Shown: positions 22,802 through 35,988, counted from the first letter of the stretch. The stretch: DNA of 64,000 nt from Perilla frutescens (GCA_026008535.1 BRKX01000001.1:42131317-42195316); one strand, 5' to 3'. A program made the numbers and translations. Notes: generated from the letters alone by a model not told the origin.

Positions 22802-25103
22802 GTGAAGTGCATGCTCATTATATCTTTGTTATGGTATATGCCTCTAAAAGCAATATGATATCAAATTAGTAATTCCCCACGACTGAAAGATTAAAGACTG
22901 AAGTTAAGTTGCAAGAATTAATGAGTATTAATAAATGAGATAATAATCCAATTTTCCTAGAACCTAGGTTTTTCCGAATTATTAATTATAGTTATTCTAT
23001 TTACTGTATATATATTTATGTTATTTATTTATTTCTATTCTACCTTCAATTTCAGTGTCTACATATTAGTTTAGTATCTGTGTTTGAGAACATAGGAGTA
23101 ACGGTCTCTGTGGGATACGATATTCTTGCCCACCTAAGCATTGCAATAGTACCATGCACTTAACCATTTATGTATGCTAGTCGATTAATTTGATGTACTC
23201 ACCGGAGAATGAGTAATTGATAGAAAGATAGAAATCAGGTTATGTATGATTGGAAGTACCGACCCAGTGAACAAGTATTACATAAGGTTGAATAAATCTT
23301 CGTGTGCTACATTGGGAGTGATGACATGTGTGAAGAACCGACCAAGTGAAGTGCATGCTCATTAAATCTTTGTTATGGTATATGCCTCTAAAAGCAATCT
23401 GATATCGAATTAGTAATTCCCCACGATTGAAAGATTAAAGACTGAAGTTAAGTTGCAAGAATTAATGAGTATTAATAAATGAGATAATAATCCAATTTTC
23501 CTAGAACCTAGGTTTTTCCGAATTATTAATTATATTTATTCTATTTGCTGCATATATTTATGTCATTTATTTATTTCTACTCTACCTTCAATTTCAGTGT
23601 CTAGATATTAGTTTAGTATCCGTGTTTGAGAACATAGGAGTAACGGTCTCTATGGGATATGATATCTTTGCCCACCTAAGTATTACAATAGTACCGTGCA
23701 CTTAACCATTTATGTATTCTAGTCGATTAATTTGATGTACTCACCGGAGAATGAGTAATTGATAGAAAGATAGAAATCATGTTATGTATGCTTGGAAGTA
23801 CCGACCCAGTGAACAAGTATTACATAGGGTTGAATAAATCTTCGTGTACTAGATTGGGAGTGATGATGTGTGTGAAGAACCGACCAAGTGAAGTGCATAC
23901 TCATTATATCTTTGTTATGGTATATGCCTCTAAAAGCAATCTGATATCAAATTAGTAATTCCCCACGATTGATGGATTAAAGACTGAAGTTAAGTTGCAA
24001 GAATTAATGAGTATTAATAAATGAGATAATAATACAATTTCCCTAGAACCTAGGTTTTTCCCAATTATTAATTATAGTTATTCTATTTACTGCATATATT
24101 TATGTTATGTTATTTATTTATTTATTTCTATTCTACCTTCAATTTCAGTGTCTAGATATTAGTTTAGTATGTGTTTGAGAACATAGGAGTAACGGTCTCT
24201 GTGGATACGATATCCTTGCCCACCTAAGTATTACAATAGTACCGTGCACTTAACCATTTATGTATTCTAGTCGATTAATTTGATGTACTCACCAGAGAAT
24301 GAGTAATTGATAGAAAGATAAAAATCATGTTATGTATGCTTGGAAGTACCGACCCAGTGAATAAGTATTACATAGGGTTGAATAAATCTTCGTGTGCTAG
24401 ATTGGGAGTGATGACATGTGTGAAGAACCGACCAAGTGAAGTGCATACTCATTATATCTTTGTTATGATATATGCCTCTAAAAGCAATCTGATATCAAAT
24501 TAATAATTCCCCACGATTGAAAGATTAAAGACTGAAGTTAAGTTGCAAGAATTAATGAGTATTGATAAATGAGATAATAATCCAATTTTCCTAGAACCTA
24601 GGTTTTTCCGAATTATTAATTATATTTATTCTATTTGCTGCATATATTTATGTTATTTATTTATTTCTATTCTACCTTCAATTTCAGTGTCTAGATATTA
24701 GTTTAGTATCCGTGTTTGAGAACATAGGAGTAACGGTTTCTATGGGATATGATATCTTTGCCCACCTAAGTATTACAATAGTACCGTGCACTTAACCATT
24801 TATGTATTCTAGTCGATTAATTTGATGTACTCACCGGAGAATGAGTAATTGATAGAAAGATAGAAATCATGTTATGTATGCTTGGAAGTACCGACCTAGT
24901 GAACAAGTATTACATAGGGTTGAATAAATCTTCGTGTACTAGATTGGGAGTGATGACGTGTGTGAAGAACCGACCAAGTGAAGTGCATGCTCATTATATC
25001 TTTGTTATGGTATATGCCTCTAAAAGCAATCTGATATCAAATTAGTAATTCCCCACGATTGATAGATTAAAGACTGAAGTTAAGTTGCAAGAATTAATGA
25101 GTA
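22802..25103 (+). repeat. LTR-derived tandem array, rest of unit 4, units 5-7, left part of unit 8
   Basis: Units start at 23164, 23706, 24254 and 24796. Units 5 and 7 share variants (ATGGGATATGATATCTTTG; AATTATATTTATTC), and units 6 and 8 share others (CGTGTACTAGATTGGG; GATTGATrGATTAAAG), so the right half is a duplicated dimer. The array breaks at 25103, where the Helitron is inserted. Confidence 0.9.
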
Positions 25104-25173
25104 CTAGTATTACTCCCGTACGATGTACGGACATTATTTTATACATTTTAAATTTAAATTTGAAGGGTAGTTG

Positions 25174-25280
<107 letters not shown>

Positions 25281-25962
25281 TAGAATGATTTTAACTTTAT
25301 CCAATGATACTTTATATATACAACATTAAATTTGAAATTTTTTAAACTATAGTTATAAACACATTTACATTATTTGAAAAATAAACTTAATTAGCTTTTT
25401 ATGATGTAATATCACATCATTGTAGGTGTAGCCTGTTTTATAAGTGTATAAAAATCATGTATGTATAATGTATCATATTTTTTACTTTATTTTTAAGAAA
25501 CATATTTTTGTATATAAAAAGTTACAAAGTGAGTTAGAATAATACATGAAGATTTAGTTGAAAAATTAAATAATATATGTATATATAAATAGTTGGGATA
25601 GTATAATTATTGATGTTTTAATAATAATTGCCAAAAAAATTACAATAATAATAATATAGTATAAATCTGTCTAGAATTGTGTTTCATAATTTTATAAAAT
25701 AGAATCTGATTTCAAACAATTGAATCAAATCGCATTTCAAAATCTAAAAACTGGACCATGCTTACTTATTAAATAACAAAAATAATTTGGTTGCAGCCCC
25801 TCAAGTTTGTTCAAATAAATCTATAACAATTGAAAATGAAGTCCACTCAATAATTTATTACAATTAAAAGAAAAAGTCTTCATCACTTGGAAATTTTGTT
25901 ATATCTCAAAATTAGTAACTTGATGAAAGCTAAAAATTCATTCACCACACGTACTAATGCAA

Positions 25963-25963
25963 A

Positions 25964-26007
<44 letters not shown>
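25963..26007 (+). repeat. (GTT)n microsatellite
   Basis: About 15 uninterrupted GTT triplets inside the Helitron. Confidence 0.95.
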
Positions 26008-27460
26008 TTAAATAAAGACCCTTAGGGCTGGAGCACTAATGGAAATGTTGTTATCAAAGCGGTATTTCGCCTAGAAATCTAATGAGCTTGTGTGGCATAA
26101 TTATTGAGCTATCACAACTTTAATTTGAATACATAAAATCCTCATTACACATGATTACTTTATTATCCAGTTTTTTTTTAGGGCCAAAACTCATCGCAGA
26201 GTGGCAATTGTCTTCGTCGTTGGTGTGGACCGGCCAGAGCTTTAGGGGTTGTGAGGAATACATGCTGGAGTTTTTTTATCGAACTAATTTAACGTCATTT
26301 GGCAGCAATTTGTCCGAAACTCAATATTTGATCATCTACAAGACAGTACAAAATTGTAAACCAAAGTCGAACAATGGTAGCCAAATCACCAGTGGACTAA
26401 TTTCCCCTTGAATTCATCAAATAACCAAAGCCACATATCACATGACAAACAACAACAGAGCCCAACAATCATTGAAATTTTACATAATATACCTATATTT
26501 TTATAAAAAAATCATTAAATCAATACAATAATTAAAGATGAAATACGGGCAGTAAAATTAAATGGGAAAAGAGATATCATTAAATCAACCAATACTATAA
26601 TTATATGTTACAACATACATTAATTAATCATATAATATCATATAAAATTACAATAGATTCTACGTACCTTCTATTAGTTATTTTCCGACAACATTCTTAT
26701 ATACCATATATGTATGAAAATTTGATGGTTGGAGTCCACCATACGATCACATTCTCAGCACGGCTATGTTTTATATTCTCAGTGCAACATCCATATTCTC
26801 TAAGTTTGCACTCATATTACCTGCAAAAGAAGCATCATAATCTAAATTAGTGAAAACAAAAGACAATTCCAAAACATAAACGAAAAATAAACTCCAATTG
26901 AACTAATATATAATCAGAAATAAAACAATGTTATTTATAGGTGGAATGGTGAAGTTGAACAATCACCTATATTAAATCTAAAATTTCATACAAAATTAAC
27001 CTATCAATTATACTTTTCTATAATTTAAATTTCTATTTTTTAATTAAAATAACTCACTTAAATTTCGTCATTTTCTATAGGAAGTTGAATACATATAATT
27101 GAGCAAGTGTGCGACTGTCGAGAATTTCATTCAATTAAATATCAATAATTCTAATAATTAAAAACTATAAATGTTGCAATTAGAATTGAAAGTTGAAACA
27201 GTACGGGCATAGCATTAATAAACTAAAATGTAATGGAGACGGGCATTACATTAATAAACTTAAAAAAAATTATTGAAATGTTTTTAGCTAGATTCGACCC
27301 CCGACAGTAGAAAACAATATAAGTTTAGAAAAGTCCAACAGCCATTCGGACTTAGAGAAGTTTATGAATTTTTTTCGGCCAAATATTTATTTAACTCAAG
27401 GTTTAACTGAATTTTTTATGACAATTTTACCCTTGTGATTTTCCTTAATATATGTATAGA

Positions 27461-27694
27461 TTAATAAATGAGATAATAATCCAATTTCCCTAAAACCTAG
27501 GTTTTTCCCAATTATTAATTGTAGTTATTCTATTTGCTGCATATATTTATGTTATTTATTTATTTCTATTCTACCTTCGATTTCAGTGTCTAGATATTAG
27601 TTTAGTATCTCTGTGTTTGAGAACATAAGAGTAACGGTCTCTGTGGGATATCATACTCTTGCCTATCTAAGTATTACAATAGTACCATGTACTT
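27461..27694 (+). repeat. LTR-derived tandem array, right part of unit 8
   Basis: Continues unit 8 after the Helitron (308 + 234 bp = 542). Instead of joining another unit it runs on into ACTTGCGGTTTAG and the primer site, so it is the true LTR end. Confidence 0.88.
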
Positions 27695-27730
27695 GCGGTT
27701 TAGTTACTTGTTAATAAATGGCATGTCAAG

Positions 27731-27753
27731 TTTTTAGCGCCATTGTTGGGGAC
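27731..27753 (+). other. Degenerate primer site of the outer Ty3/gypsy-type element
   Basis: TTTTTAGCGCCATTGTTGGG, followed by GAC, is close to the TTGGCGCCGTTGCCGGGGA primer-site block of Athila/Tat-type elements, with a few transitions. It separates the LTR end from the gag leader. Confidence 0.7.
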
Positions 27754-27869
27754 TGTTTTATTTTTCTTTTCTTATTCTGGTACTACGTTAGTAGGCTAGG
27801 CGTTTTTTTTAGTTTTTAGTTTCTTTTATTTTTGTCACTTTTTTTTTCTTTGGTCTTATCAGGTAGTGC

Positions 27870-29466
27870 ATGATAACGAGATCGAAGGACCTCCTGAAGT
27901 TACTTTCAATCCAGAAATTGAGATTACTTTGTGACTACTTAGAAAGGAGTTGGATAAGAGAATGACTGATCAATCGCAAAAGAATCAACCTCAGATTCAA
28001 GGAGTGACAGTGCAAGACTTCCAAAGACAGTTGGAGGAGATGAGGAGAATGTTCCTCCAGCACCAAACACAGCTAACAGTCAATCCCGATGTCACTTTCA
28101 GAGATAAATTCCTGCAGACTGCCGGACCTGTTCGAGTGGTCGGTGGACCTAGAATTAATGCCACCAATTTTAAGCTGAAGACGTGACTTATTCACATGAT
28201 GCAACATAATCAGTTTGGTGACCATCAATCAAAGGATCTCAGTGCTCATTTGTTGTAATTTCTGGACCTCTATAGAATGATCAAGATCACTAGAGTACCG
28301 CATGATGCTATCAAGCTACGCCTCTTTCCTTTTCTCTAAAGGATAAGGCGAAGAGTTGGTACATATCGATCGACCACGGCACAATCACATGTTAGGAGAA
28401 TCTTAGACAAAAATTTCTCTATAAGTTCTTTCCACCAGGGAAGACTATCAAACTGCAGACAGAGATCACTTAATTTGCTCAGCTCTCAGATCAGTCGATT
28501 TATGAAGCATGGGAGAGGTACAAGGACATGCTAAGAAGATGTCCATAACATGGTTTTGCTGAGGCACAACAAGTGTGACATCTTTACAAATGATTCACTA
28601 CAACCATAAAAACTATAATGGATGCTTCTGCTAGAGGATGTCTATGGCTAGAACTTCAAGAGATGTAATGAGAATATTGGAAGAAGTTGCTTTCAATAAC
28701 TACCAGTGACCCTCTAAGAGATCCATGACTAGAAAGATAGCAGCGGTCGAGGTTAGCGAGAAGATAAAAGCATTGGAAGCTGAAGTTGAAGATTTGAAGA
28801 ACGGACTCTATTTGTTAAGAAAAGTTGGAGTTGAAGAGAAGAAAGAATTCATCCAAACTACGGGAGAGTAAAATTGTGCTGAAAAGGTGAATTACATCAA
28901 TCAGAGAAATTTCAACAAAGGAAATTAAGGCAGGGCTCTTCAGTACTATCCCGGGATTAGAAATCATCCTAATTTATCTTATGGAAATCCCAATAATTTC
29001 CAGCAGCCTCCATCGGGTTTCTTTGTGACCAATGGGGTAATCATGAGCCTAAGAAACAGTCATTATCCGAGATGGTGAATTCTTACATTATCAATACTGC
29101 TGAGAGGATGGATAACATACAAACTGAGATTGCTCAGTTTAAACAGTCATGTGGAAGCCAGATAGATCAATTGCAAAAGACCATTGCTAATATTGGTGCT
29201 TCATTAGCTAATCAACATAAGCCGGGATAGCTCCCTGCTACTCTTGAGGTGAACCCAAAGCAGAAAGTCGAGCAATCTAAAGTGATTTATCTAAAGAAAG
29301 ATAGATGGGTGTCTTTGTATCTCTGTTCAATGTTTCTGCCTCATCCACCTTTTCCCGAGAGACTACTAAAAAGTCCAGCTCCAACTAAAAAGGCACTTGC
29401 ACAAGTTATAGAATTTTTTACAATTCCATTTGCATATTTGCCTAAGAAGATAGTTGAGAAAAATTG
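27870..29466 (+). pseudogene. Ty3/gypsy-type gag remnant
   Basis: Pieces in several frames read like plant Ty3/gypsy gag: FNPEIEITL, KELDKRMTDQSQ, a VQDFQRQLEEMRRMF coiled stretch, then DAIKLRLFPFSLKDKAKSW and a KFFPPGKT-like block, then IAQFKQSCGSQIDQLQK and NPKQKVEQSK near the end. Frameshifts and stops (for example after KLKT near 28186) rule out a product. No zinc knuckle was identified. Confidence 0.72.
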
Positions 29467-29587
29467 AGAAAAATGAGTCAAGGAGAAATAAGCATTCAAA
29501 AAAGGTAGCAGAGCACCGAAATTACTACTATCTGAGACTCTGCCTCCAAAAGAAAGATGTCCATACAGTTTTGAGCTTAGTCCGACA

Positions 29588-30285
29588 TTGACAGAAATTC
29601 CTAATGATTACAGCAAAGCAGTGCAAGCTGATGACACCAAGATTTTAAGGGATTATTTGGCCAAAACTATACCTCCAAACAAGGACGACCGTGGAGAATT
29701 CATTATCCAATACAATTTGGAGGAAAAGATGATGTCAAGGGCACTGATAGATCATGGAGTAAGCTGCAACTTGATGCCATTGTTGATTTTTAAATAATTG
29801 AAGTTGCTCGAGATGAAGTATTGCAATGCACCTATCCACATGGTGGATAACTCTACTATCAAAGTTTTGGGGACAGCCGAGAATGTGGTGATTAGCATTT
29901 GTGATCATGATTACTTAGTGGATTTCATTATTGTCGACATTCATGTAGACAAAATGGTTCCACTTATTTTGGGTCGCACATTTCTCTACACCGCTAAAGC
30001 TATCATTGATGTGGAGTTGGGAACATGACTTTGAAGCATGGCTTAGATACATTTATATTACATCAACCAATCAAGAAAAAGATCACATATCAATTCTATG
30101 ACTTCGACAATCTCTTTGATGATATAGATGATTCATGTAAATCCACGAGTGAGCTAGACTCGGGGATTGTTCGGGGGATGATAAAGAGGAAATTGATTTC
30201 ACTTGGTGGTGCAAGGTGCCATCGGATCATCCCTGATTGCTGTGAGTTTTCGAGTGTTTTTATGTGTTTGCTAGTTTTACAGTAA
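29588..30285 (+). pseudogene. Ty3/gypsy-type aspartic protease remnant
   Basis: PNDYSKAVQADD, then ALIDHGVSCNLMP corresponds to the A-x-x-D-x-G-A-S-x-N-x-M-P active-site region, but Gly-Ala-Ser has become Gly-Val-Ser. IILGRTF-like sequence (PLILGRTFLYTAKAIID) marks the second half. A TAA after LLIFK (29795-29797) and a frameshift near 30025 break it. Sequence turns into the 3' LTR without any RT, RNase H or integrase. Confidence 0.72.
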
Positions 30286-31530
30286 TAGTTGTGCTTGTGT
30301 TGCATATTTTAGGCAAAATAGTTAAATACGGTCTTGAAGAGTTGAAGGGGTATTTAATTATGCTCGTGGGCTTAATTAAATACTTTATTAAAGCCTAATG
30401 GATTGGATTAAATTATTAAAGCCCGAAGAAATTTGAAGCCCAGTGCGAAATACACTTGGGTCGACCTGGAAAGTGTCGGTCGACCCAAGCCAGTGCAATT
30501 TGTGAAGGCCTGGGTCAACCCGACCGATCTCACTTAGGTCGACCAAGTGTAAAATTGCACCTCTGGGTGGATTGAAATCTATGGGCCGACTCATGTGCTC
30601 GGGTCCACGGGCTGTGTTTTTTTATCTCCAATTCAGGATTTTAAATCTAGATATAAAAACTTCCACTTTGATACATGTCATATGTGTGAGAAATACACTA
30701 GAGAACACTCAAGAGAAAAAAGAGAAGAGAAGAGAAAAATGAAGGCTTGTCATCTACTCAAGAGGATGTGACAAGGTTGTTAGAGATAGAGTGCTGCTCC
30801 AGAAAAGACAAGACGACTAGATTTCTCCCCATTATTCGATTTCATTGTTTATTTTGTCATAAATTACTATACTCTAGTTTTATTTATTTATTTTATTATG
30901 TCTAGCTAAATTCATAGCTGAGTTTTAAGGATTGGATATTATGGATTTTATAATATGATTTAATTGCTTCATTTCTACTATCTCTCAGGGGCTTGATTTC
31001 TATGAGCTTGTTTATATCTTGTATGAATGCTTGATCACCATTTATGCATGTCAGTCGATTAATTTGATGTACTCACCGGAGAAGGATACTTGATAGAAAG
31101 ATAGAAATCAGGTTATGTATGCTTGGAAGTATCGACCCAATGAACAAGTATTACATAGGGTTGAATAAATCTTCATGTGCTAGATTGAGAGTGATGACAT
31201 GTGTGAAGAACCGAACAAGTGAAGTGTGTGTTCATTATATCTATGTTATGGTATATACCTCTAAAAGCAGCATGATAACAAATTAGTGATTCCCCACCAT
31301 TGATAGATTAAAGACTGAAGTTGGGTTGTAAGAATTAATGAGTATTAATAAATGAGATAATAATTCAATTTTCCTAGAACCTGGGTTTTTCCCAATTATT
31401 AAGTTTAGTTATTCTATTTGCTGTATTTATTTGTGTTATTCATTTATTTCCATTCTACCTACGTAGTGCCTATATATTAGTTTAGTATCTATGTTTGAGA
31501 ACATAGGAGTAACAGTCTCTGTGGGTTATG
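30215..31530 (+). repeat. 3' LTR of the outer Ty3/gypsy-type element, 3'-truncated
   Basis: Matches the inverted LTR (2805-3850) and then one copy of the 542-bp unit (31048-31530). Contains the GGTCGACC palindrome cluster (30465-30545). It breaks after TCTCTGTGGG, about 60 bp short of the LTR end. The exact 5' edge is uncertain because the upstream purine tract is not clear. Confidence 0.7.
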
Positions 31531-31551
31531 AATCTATTGCTCATGTCATCT

Positions 31552-31860
31552 TCAGTTTCACACAACCATATGTGGCTATGATTTGTTCGGTTTCATTGAT
31601 GGCTCCACTCATCAACCCCCAACGGTCATCTCTGTTTCCCCGTCACCGAGATCTTTTCATTCAATCATTGGTTTCTCCAAGATCAGTTGCTTCTCAACGC
31701 CACCGTTGGCTCCCTCTGTTCAGAGCTAGTTCCTTTCATTGATGTTGCTAAAACTTCACGCGCAGTGTGGGACATATTGTCTAATATGTACGCTCGACCC
31801 TTACGTGCCTGAATCATGCAACTACACTCTTTCCTTGATCAACTCACCAAAGGTGGTCAG
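31552..31860 (+). pseudogene. Ty1/copia gag fragment
   Basis: In one frame the right part reads FLQDQLLLNATVGSL, ELVPFIDVAKTSRAVWDILS, NMYARPLRA-stop-IMQLHSFLDQLTKGGQ, the UBN2-type gag pattern (SRAVWD, RA(R)IMQL). The left part (YDLFGFIDGST) fits the same protein in another frame. It is unrelated to the large copia composite and is broken by a stop and a frameshift. Confidence 0.7.
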
Positions 31861-33474
31861 TTTTTCGGCGCTAATTGATTTAAAAAGAATAACCCGATAG
31901 AACTGACTTTCAAACTCAACGAGTTGACCAAATTTATATATCTACTCATAATAATAATAAGGAAATCAAGAATAGTTAAAGAATACTTGTGGGCTTAAAA
32001 GTCAAACAAAATGCTATATATATATATATATATATATATTTAAAAAATAATATTTGGTGTAGTTAGTTAAGTATTGCCAAAGAGATTGTTGAAATACTGG
32101 TTGGTTCATTGTTCCATCATCTTATGCCGCACCAACAAGAAACAGAGGAATCTTGTTTAGGAGATTAGGTAATGATGCCTTCATCAACTACACCAAATTA
32201 TTCCATTACCCCACTAATCAAAAAAGCTTATTATATTTTCTCAAAAAAGAAAAAAGAAAAAAAGAAAAGGGTTTGTTATGTACGGGTCTAGTCAAGAGAA
32301 TATTCCGCACCCAATGTGCGTGTAATTAGTGTATATTCATTCTTTAAATATTAATGGGTATGTGTAATTCATATGCAAATGATGTAGACAGTTCTTGAAA
32401 ATTAATTTGCACGGCCTTGTTTATATTATACAAACTTGACACACAAATACACAATGTATGTATCTATAATACACATATTCAACATATATTAACATCTTCT
32501 AAATCGAACTTGTAGTATTTTATTTTGTCTCTTATGTGTGATTAAGCCAATGGGACGTTTCCGTATTTGATGGAGTGGGTGAACGTACTCATGAAGGAAA
32601 TTATCTTTTTACATGGAAATGAAAGAATATGGAGTGATTAGTGAATTAATCGTGCGTTAGGACATAAAAAGATGGCACTTCCATGCACCTGTTGTAAATA
32701 GTGTTATTTAAGATGGGTCAGGTCAATCCGCGCTTTGACTCGGTCAACTCAGTCAAATCCACCCTTTGACCCGGTCAATGCGGTCAAACCCGCCCTTTGA
32801 CCAAGTTTTTTTGGGTATTTTTGGTGTTTTTTAGAGTTTTTTGGGAGGTTTTTTAGGGGTTTATTTTGTGTTTTTTAGGATTTTTTGGGGTGTTTTTAGG
32901 GGTTTATTTTGTGTTTTTTAGGGTTATTTTGAGGTGAAATCCGATAAAAAAAATGAAAAAAATAAAAAAAATTGCCAGAAAAAAAAAATAGACGGGCGCG
33001 TGGGCGCGCGTGGCCCCACGTGCCGTCTGAAATAGTGCTATTTCAGGCGCTAATGCACCGAATACCAACTCTGAAAAGATAAATGTGTAATTCAAAAGTA
33101 GATGTGGTATTGAGTTCATGTCACTTATATTGAATGATATTGATTGATGCATATATATATGTAAGAAAGTAGGCCCTCATACCTCCAACCTCCACTTTAC
33201 ACCAATTTTTATATACAAATTGGAAGGGATCCACATCCTAAATAATAGAGCATACAATTACCAAAATCTCAGTACAGAAAATTAAAAGAATGTAAAATAA
33301 TCAGGGATATATATTAATTTCCCAAGACCATCCATCTTTTTAATTAAGATATAAACAACATACATATTATATATATATATGTGCATATATAATTTCTCTA
33401 TACCATTTAAATCAACTTTGAAGGATATTATTTTTCACCACAGCAACTTTCTTGAACTGAGAAGCAATTATGTT
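31861..33474. other. Intergenic DNA with palindromes and T-rich repeats
   Basis: No gene seen. Holds a (TA)n run at 32013-32038, a TTGACC/GGTCAA-rich block (32711-32810), a T/G-rich stretch with a 43-bp direct repeat (32851-32930), an imperfect GC-rich hairpin (32990-33028) and a 9-bp-stem hairpin (33027-33046). 33180-33474 is the 3' flank of the BAG gene. Confidence 0.45.
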
Positions 33475-34716
33475 TCAAAATGTCTCCCATTTTGTTGTAA
33501 CCACCACTGCACCTGGATTGAACCTCTCATTCAAATTTCCATTTTTCTTCAATTCTTTCTGTTTTTGGAAAGCATAAATCTGGCTGTGATGTTGCAATTT
33601 TTCTACCCCAGAATTTCTAATCTTCAGCACATCTAGATTTTCAATGTACTTCTGCACCCTTTTCACCTTCAATAATTCATTTTTTTATATATATTAAAAT
33701 TAAGATGTAATAATTTTGAAATAAATACATACATATGTATATTTGAATATATAATTTAATACCTGCATTCTTCTCTGCAGCTTTACATCTCCATCAGCAG
33801 CAATGCCATCCAACTTTATTAGCTGTGTCATCAACAATTCAATCAAACTCAATAAAACTGTCTCCACAACTTTCTTGCCTCCATTAATTTCCAATTCAAT
33901 TGATGCCACCTACCAATTCACAAACCAATCTCTCTCATCAACAACTCATCAACAAAAACAATATCATTCAAGAAAACATAAGTCATCTGTCAATTAACAA
34001 ATTTAAACTACTAATTAATCATCTCTTGAACACAGGAAAAACAAAAAATTAAAAAAAAAAACTTGCTTAAGAGAGATGAGATTAGATGATCACCTGTTTT
34101 GCAAGCTTATCAACTTCAAATCTGATATCTTCAATTTCCTTTGATGCCCTCTCTAATTTGGTGTTCTTGCGAGATTCAACGAGCCGTCTCTCCCTGCTCA
34201 GATCATCTTCAATCAGAACAATCTTGGATCCATTTTTAATCCCAGCACTATCAAGAAAACATTTTGAATCTCTCTCTTTTTCTTTATAAATCAGCTTCTG
34301 ATCTTGTGTGTGCAGCCCTGTTGGCCCTACTAGCATTTTTTTCAGCTCACCTGCATTCACAATTAATCAAATCCATAATTAAGTAAACAAATTAAACCAT
34401 CAACGTACAATTTCAGAATATATAACTTATCAAATCATCATTTTTTTAATTTTTTTTTATTATTACCAAAACTGGCTTGAGAGCTGATCACAACTTCATG
34501 GGAATTTGAGCCAAATTTGACTCTAACTTTGATGTTTGGAACATGATTTGGACTCTGATTGCAATCTGAAGTTCTCTTCTGCACCAACATCCCTCCAGGC
34601 CTCACCTCCCACCCTCCAGCCGCCTCGCGGACGGTGGCGCCACCTTGCTCGGCGGCGGGGGAGGACACTCCGTTGGCCTTGTTGGACTTCATTCTCAACA
34701 TGTAGCTCTTATTCAT
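33475..34716 (-). CDS. BAG family molecular chaperone regulator (plant BAG1-4 class)
   Basis: Regulates Hsp70: the BAG domain binds its ATPase domain and promotes nucleotide exchange, and the ubiquitin-like domain is thought to link clients to degradation. Four coding exons on the minus strand: 34716-34467, 34350-34094, 33909-33763, 33666-33475, joined by GT-AG introns of 116, 184 and 96 bp; the lengths sum to 846 bp, 281 aa plus TGA. The N-terminus is low complexity, then WEVRPGGMLVQKR (36-48), typical of this class; ubiquitin-like domain about 61-133 (IKVRVKFG, ELKKMLVGPTGL, QKLIYKEKER); BAG domain about 150-230 (VDKLAKQVASIE to RVQKYIENLD); C-terminal VVTTKWETF. Length suits the family (roughly 270-340 aa). 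No signal peptide or membrane segment, so a cytosolic protein is expected. The gene looks intact. Which paralogue it is cannot be decided here. Confidence 0.92.
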
Positions 34717-35933
34717 GGTGATGAATGTGTGACCACTTTATAGAATCATGCAAAGATGTGTCAAGAAAGATTGGGAAAATGAGAAATAAAAATTATTAAA
34801 GATTGAAAGAAAAGAATTTGTTGTGTAAAAAGAAATTGATGAAGATTGAATTTGTTAGTGCTTGTCTGCTAAGCTAAGAACATACCTATGTAGGAAGAAT
34901 AGAACCAAATTCTGACCCACAATGTCAGAGCAACAACAACAGCATGGTCTTAATTTATGTGTACATATAAATCTCAAGGCCTAATGAAAATCCCACCAAA
35001 AGAATTTAATATATTTGTTCAAAATCTGTGTTGTGGCTTAATTTAGAGGGAGGTTTTCCTGGAAAATTCACAAAGAATATGATAATGATGCATGTAGCTA
35101 GGATTTATAGACATACATATATATATAGAGAGAGAGAGATCAGACAGAGAGAGAGGGGTGGTTAAGGAAAGGAGAATATGTATTGGTTGGGTTGTTGGTT
35201 TTCTTTTTTTTTTTCTTTTTTATTGTTTTTTTTTTCTTTTGTTGTTTTGCGTGTCTGTGTTTGGTAGTATTTATTATTAATTTGATAGAAATGATGAATG
35301 GCATTACTGTATGCACATTATAAATGCTGCATAAAATTATAGCAAATATTGAGGAAAAGAAAACTATAAAAGAAAAAAGTTGTAGCTTTCATGTTTATTA
35401 TATTCAATAATTTTTAATGAAAGGGGGATTCTTACTCTTTTGGCTTTTGTCACTATTGGATTCTTTACTTGGATATGCCTTCTCTATCCATATTAAATAT
35501 ATAAAATGTGTGTGTGTGTGTGTGGACATGTATTTACTTGCGAATAATAATATGATAAATGGGGGCATAAATGCATTAATAATTTAGTGTAACATGTCTC
35601 TATATATGTGGGAATTTTATTTATAACAATCATTTGATTAATTTGATACCAATTTGCTTTCTTTTTTTTTTTACTGATATATCAGAATCCTTCACCTTAT
35701 CCCTTTATTCTCTTCTGCCATCACCATCTAAATCCTAGCCATGGATAAAAATGAAGAAAATTAAAATGATAATAAAAAGAATTGAAAACGATACCAAACT
35801 CCAAAACTCTTTGTCCAATATGATGGTTATATTTATATAAAAAAATTATAATGTTAATGCACCACAAGAATGCAATGTAGAAAACAGACAATAAATCAAC
35901 AAAGTACTTTATGATCAACTACACAACTTATAA

Positions 35934-35936
<3 letters not shown>
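34717..35936. other. Upstream region of the BAG gene, intergenic
   Basis: No gene seen. Contains a TA/GA run (35110-35157), T-rich tracts (35200-35245 and 35660-35674) and a (TG)n run (35506-35524). The BAG promoter must lie in its left part, but no TATA box at a convincing distance could be chosen. Confidence 0.4.

Positions 35937-35985
<49 letters not shown>
35937..35985 (+). repeat. (CT)n microsatellite
   Basis: About 24 CT units, ending one base before AATGG of the small ORF at 35987. Long CT tracts directly before the start are common in plant 5' UTRs. Confidence 0.95.

Positions 35986-35986
<1 letters not shown>

Positions 35987-35988
<2 letters not shown>

Noticed and set aside
26151..26411. 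86-codon frame inside the Helitron as a captured gene
   Set aside because: No recognisable domain and no splice or homology support; left as part of the element.
31491..31742. 83-codon frame across the 3' LTR end
   Set aside because: It joins LTR sequence to an out-of-frame part of the copia gag fragment, so it is not a real gene.
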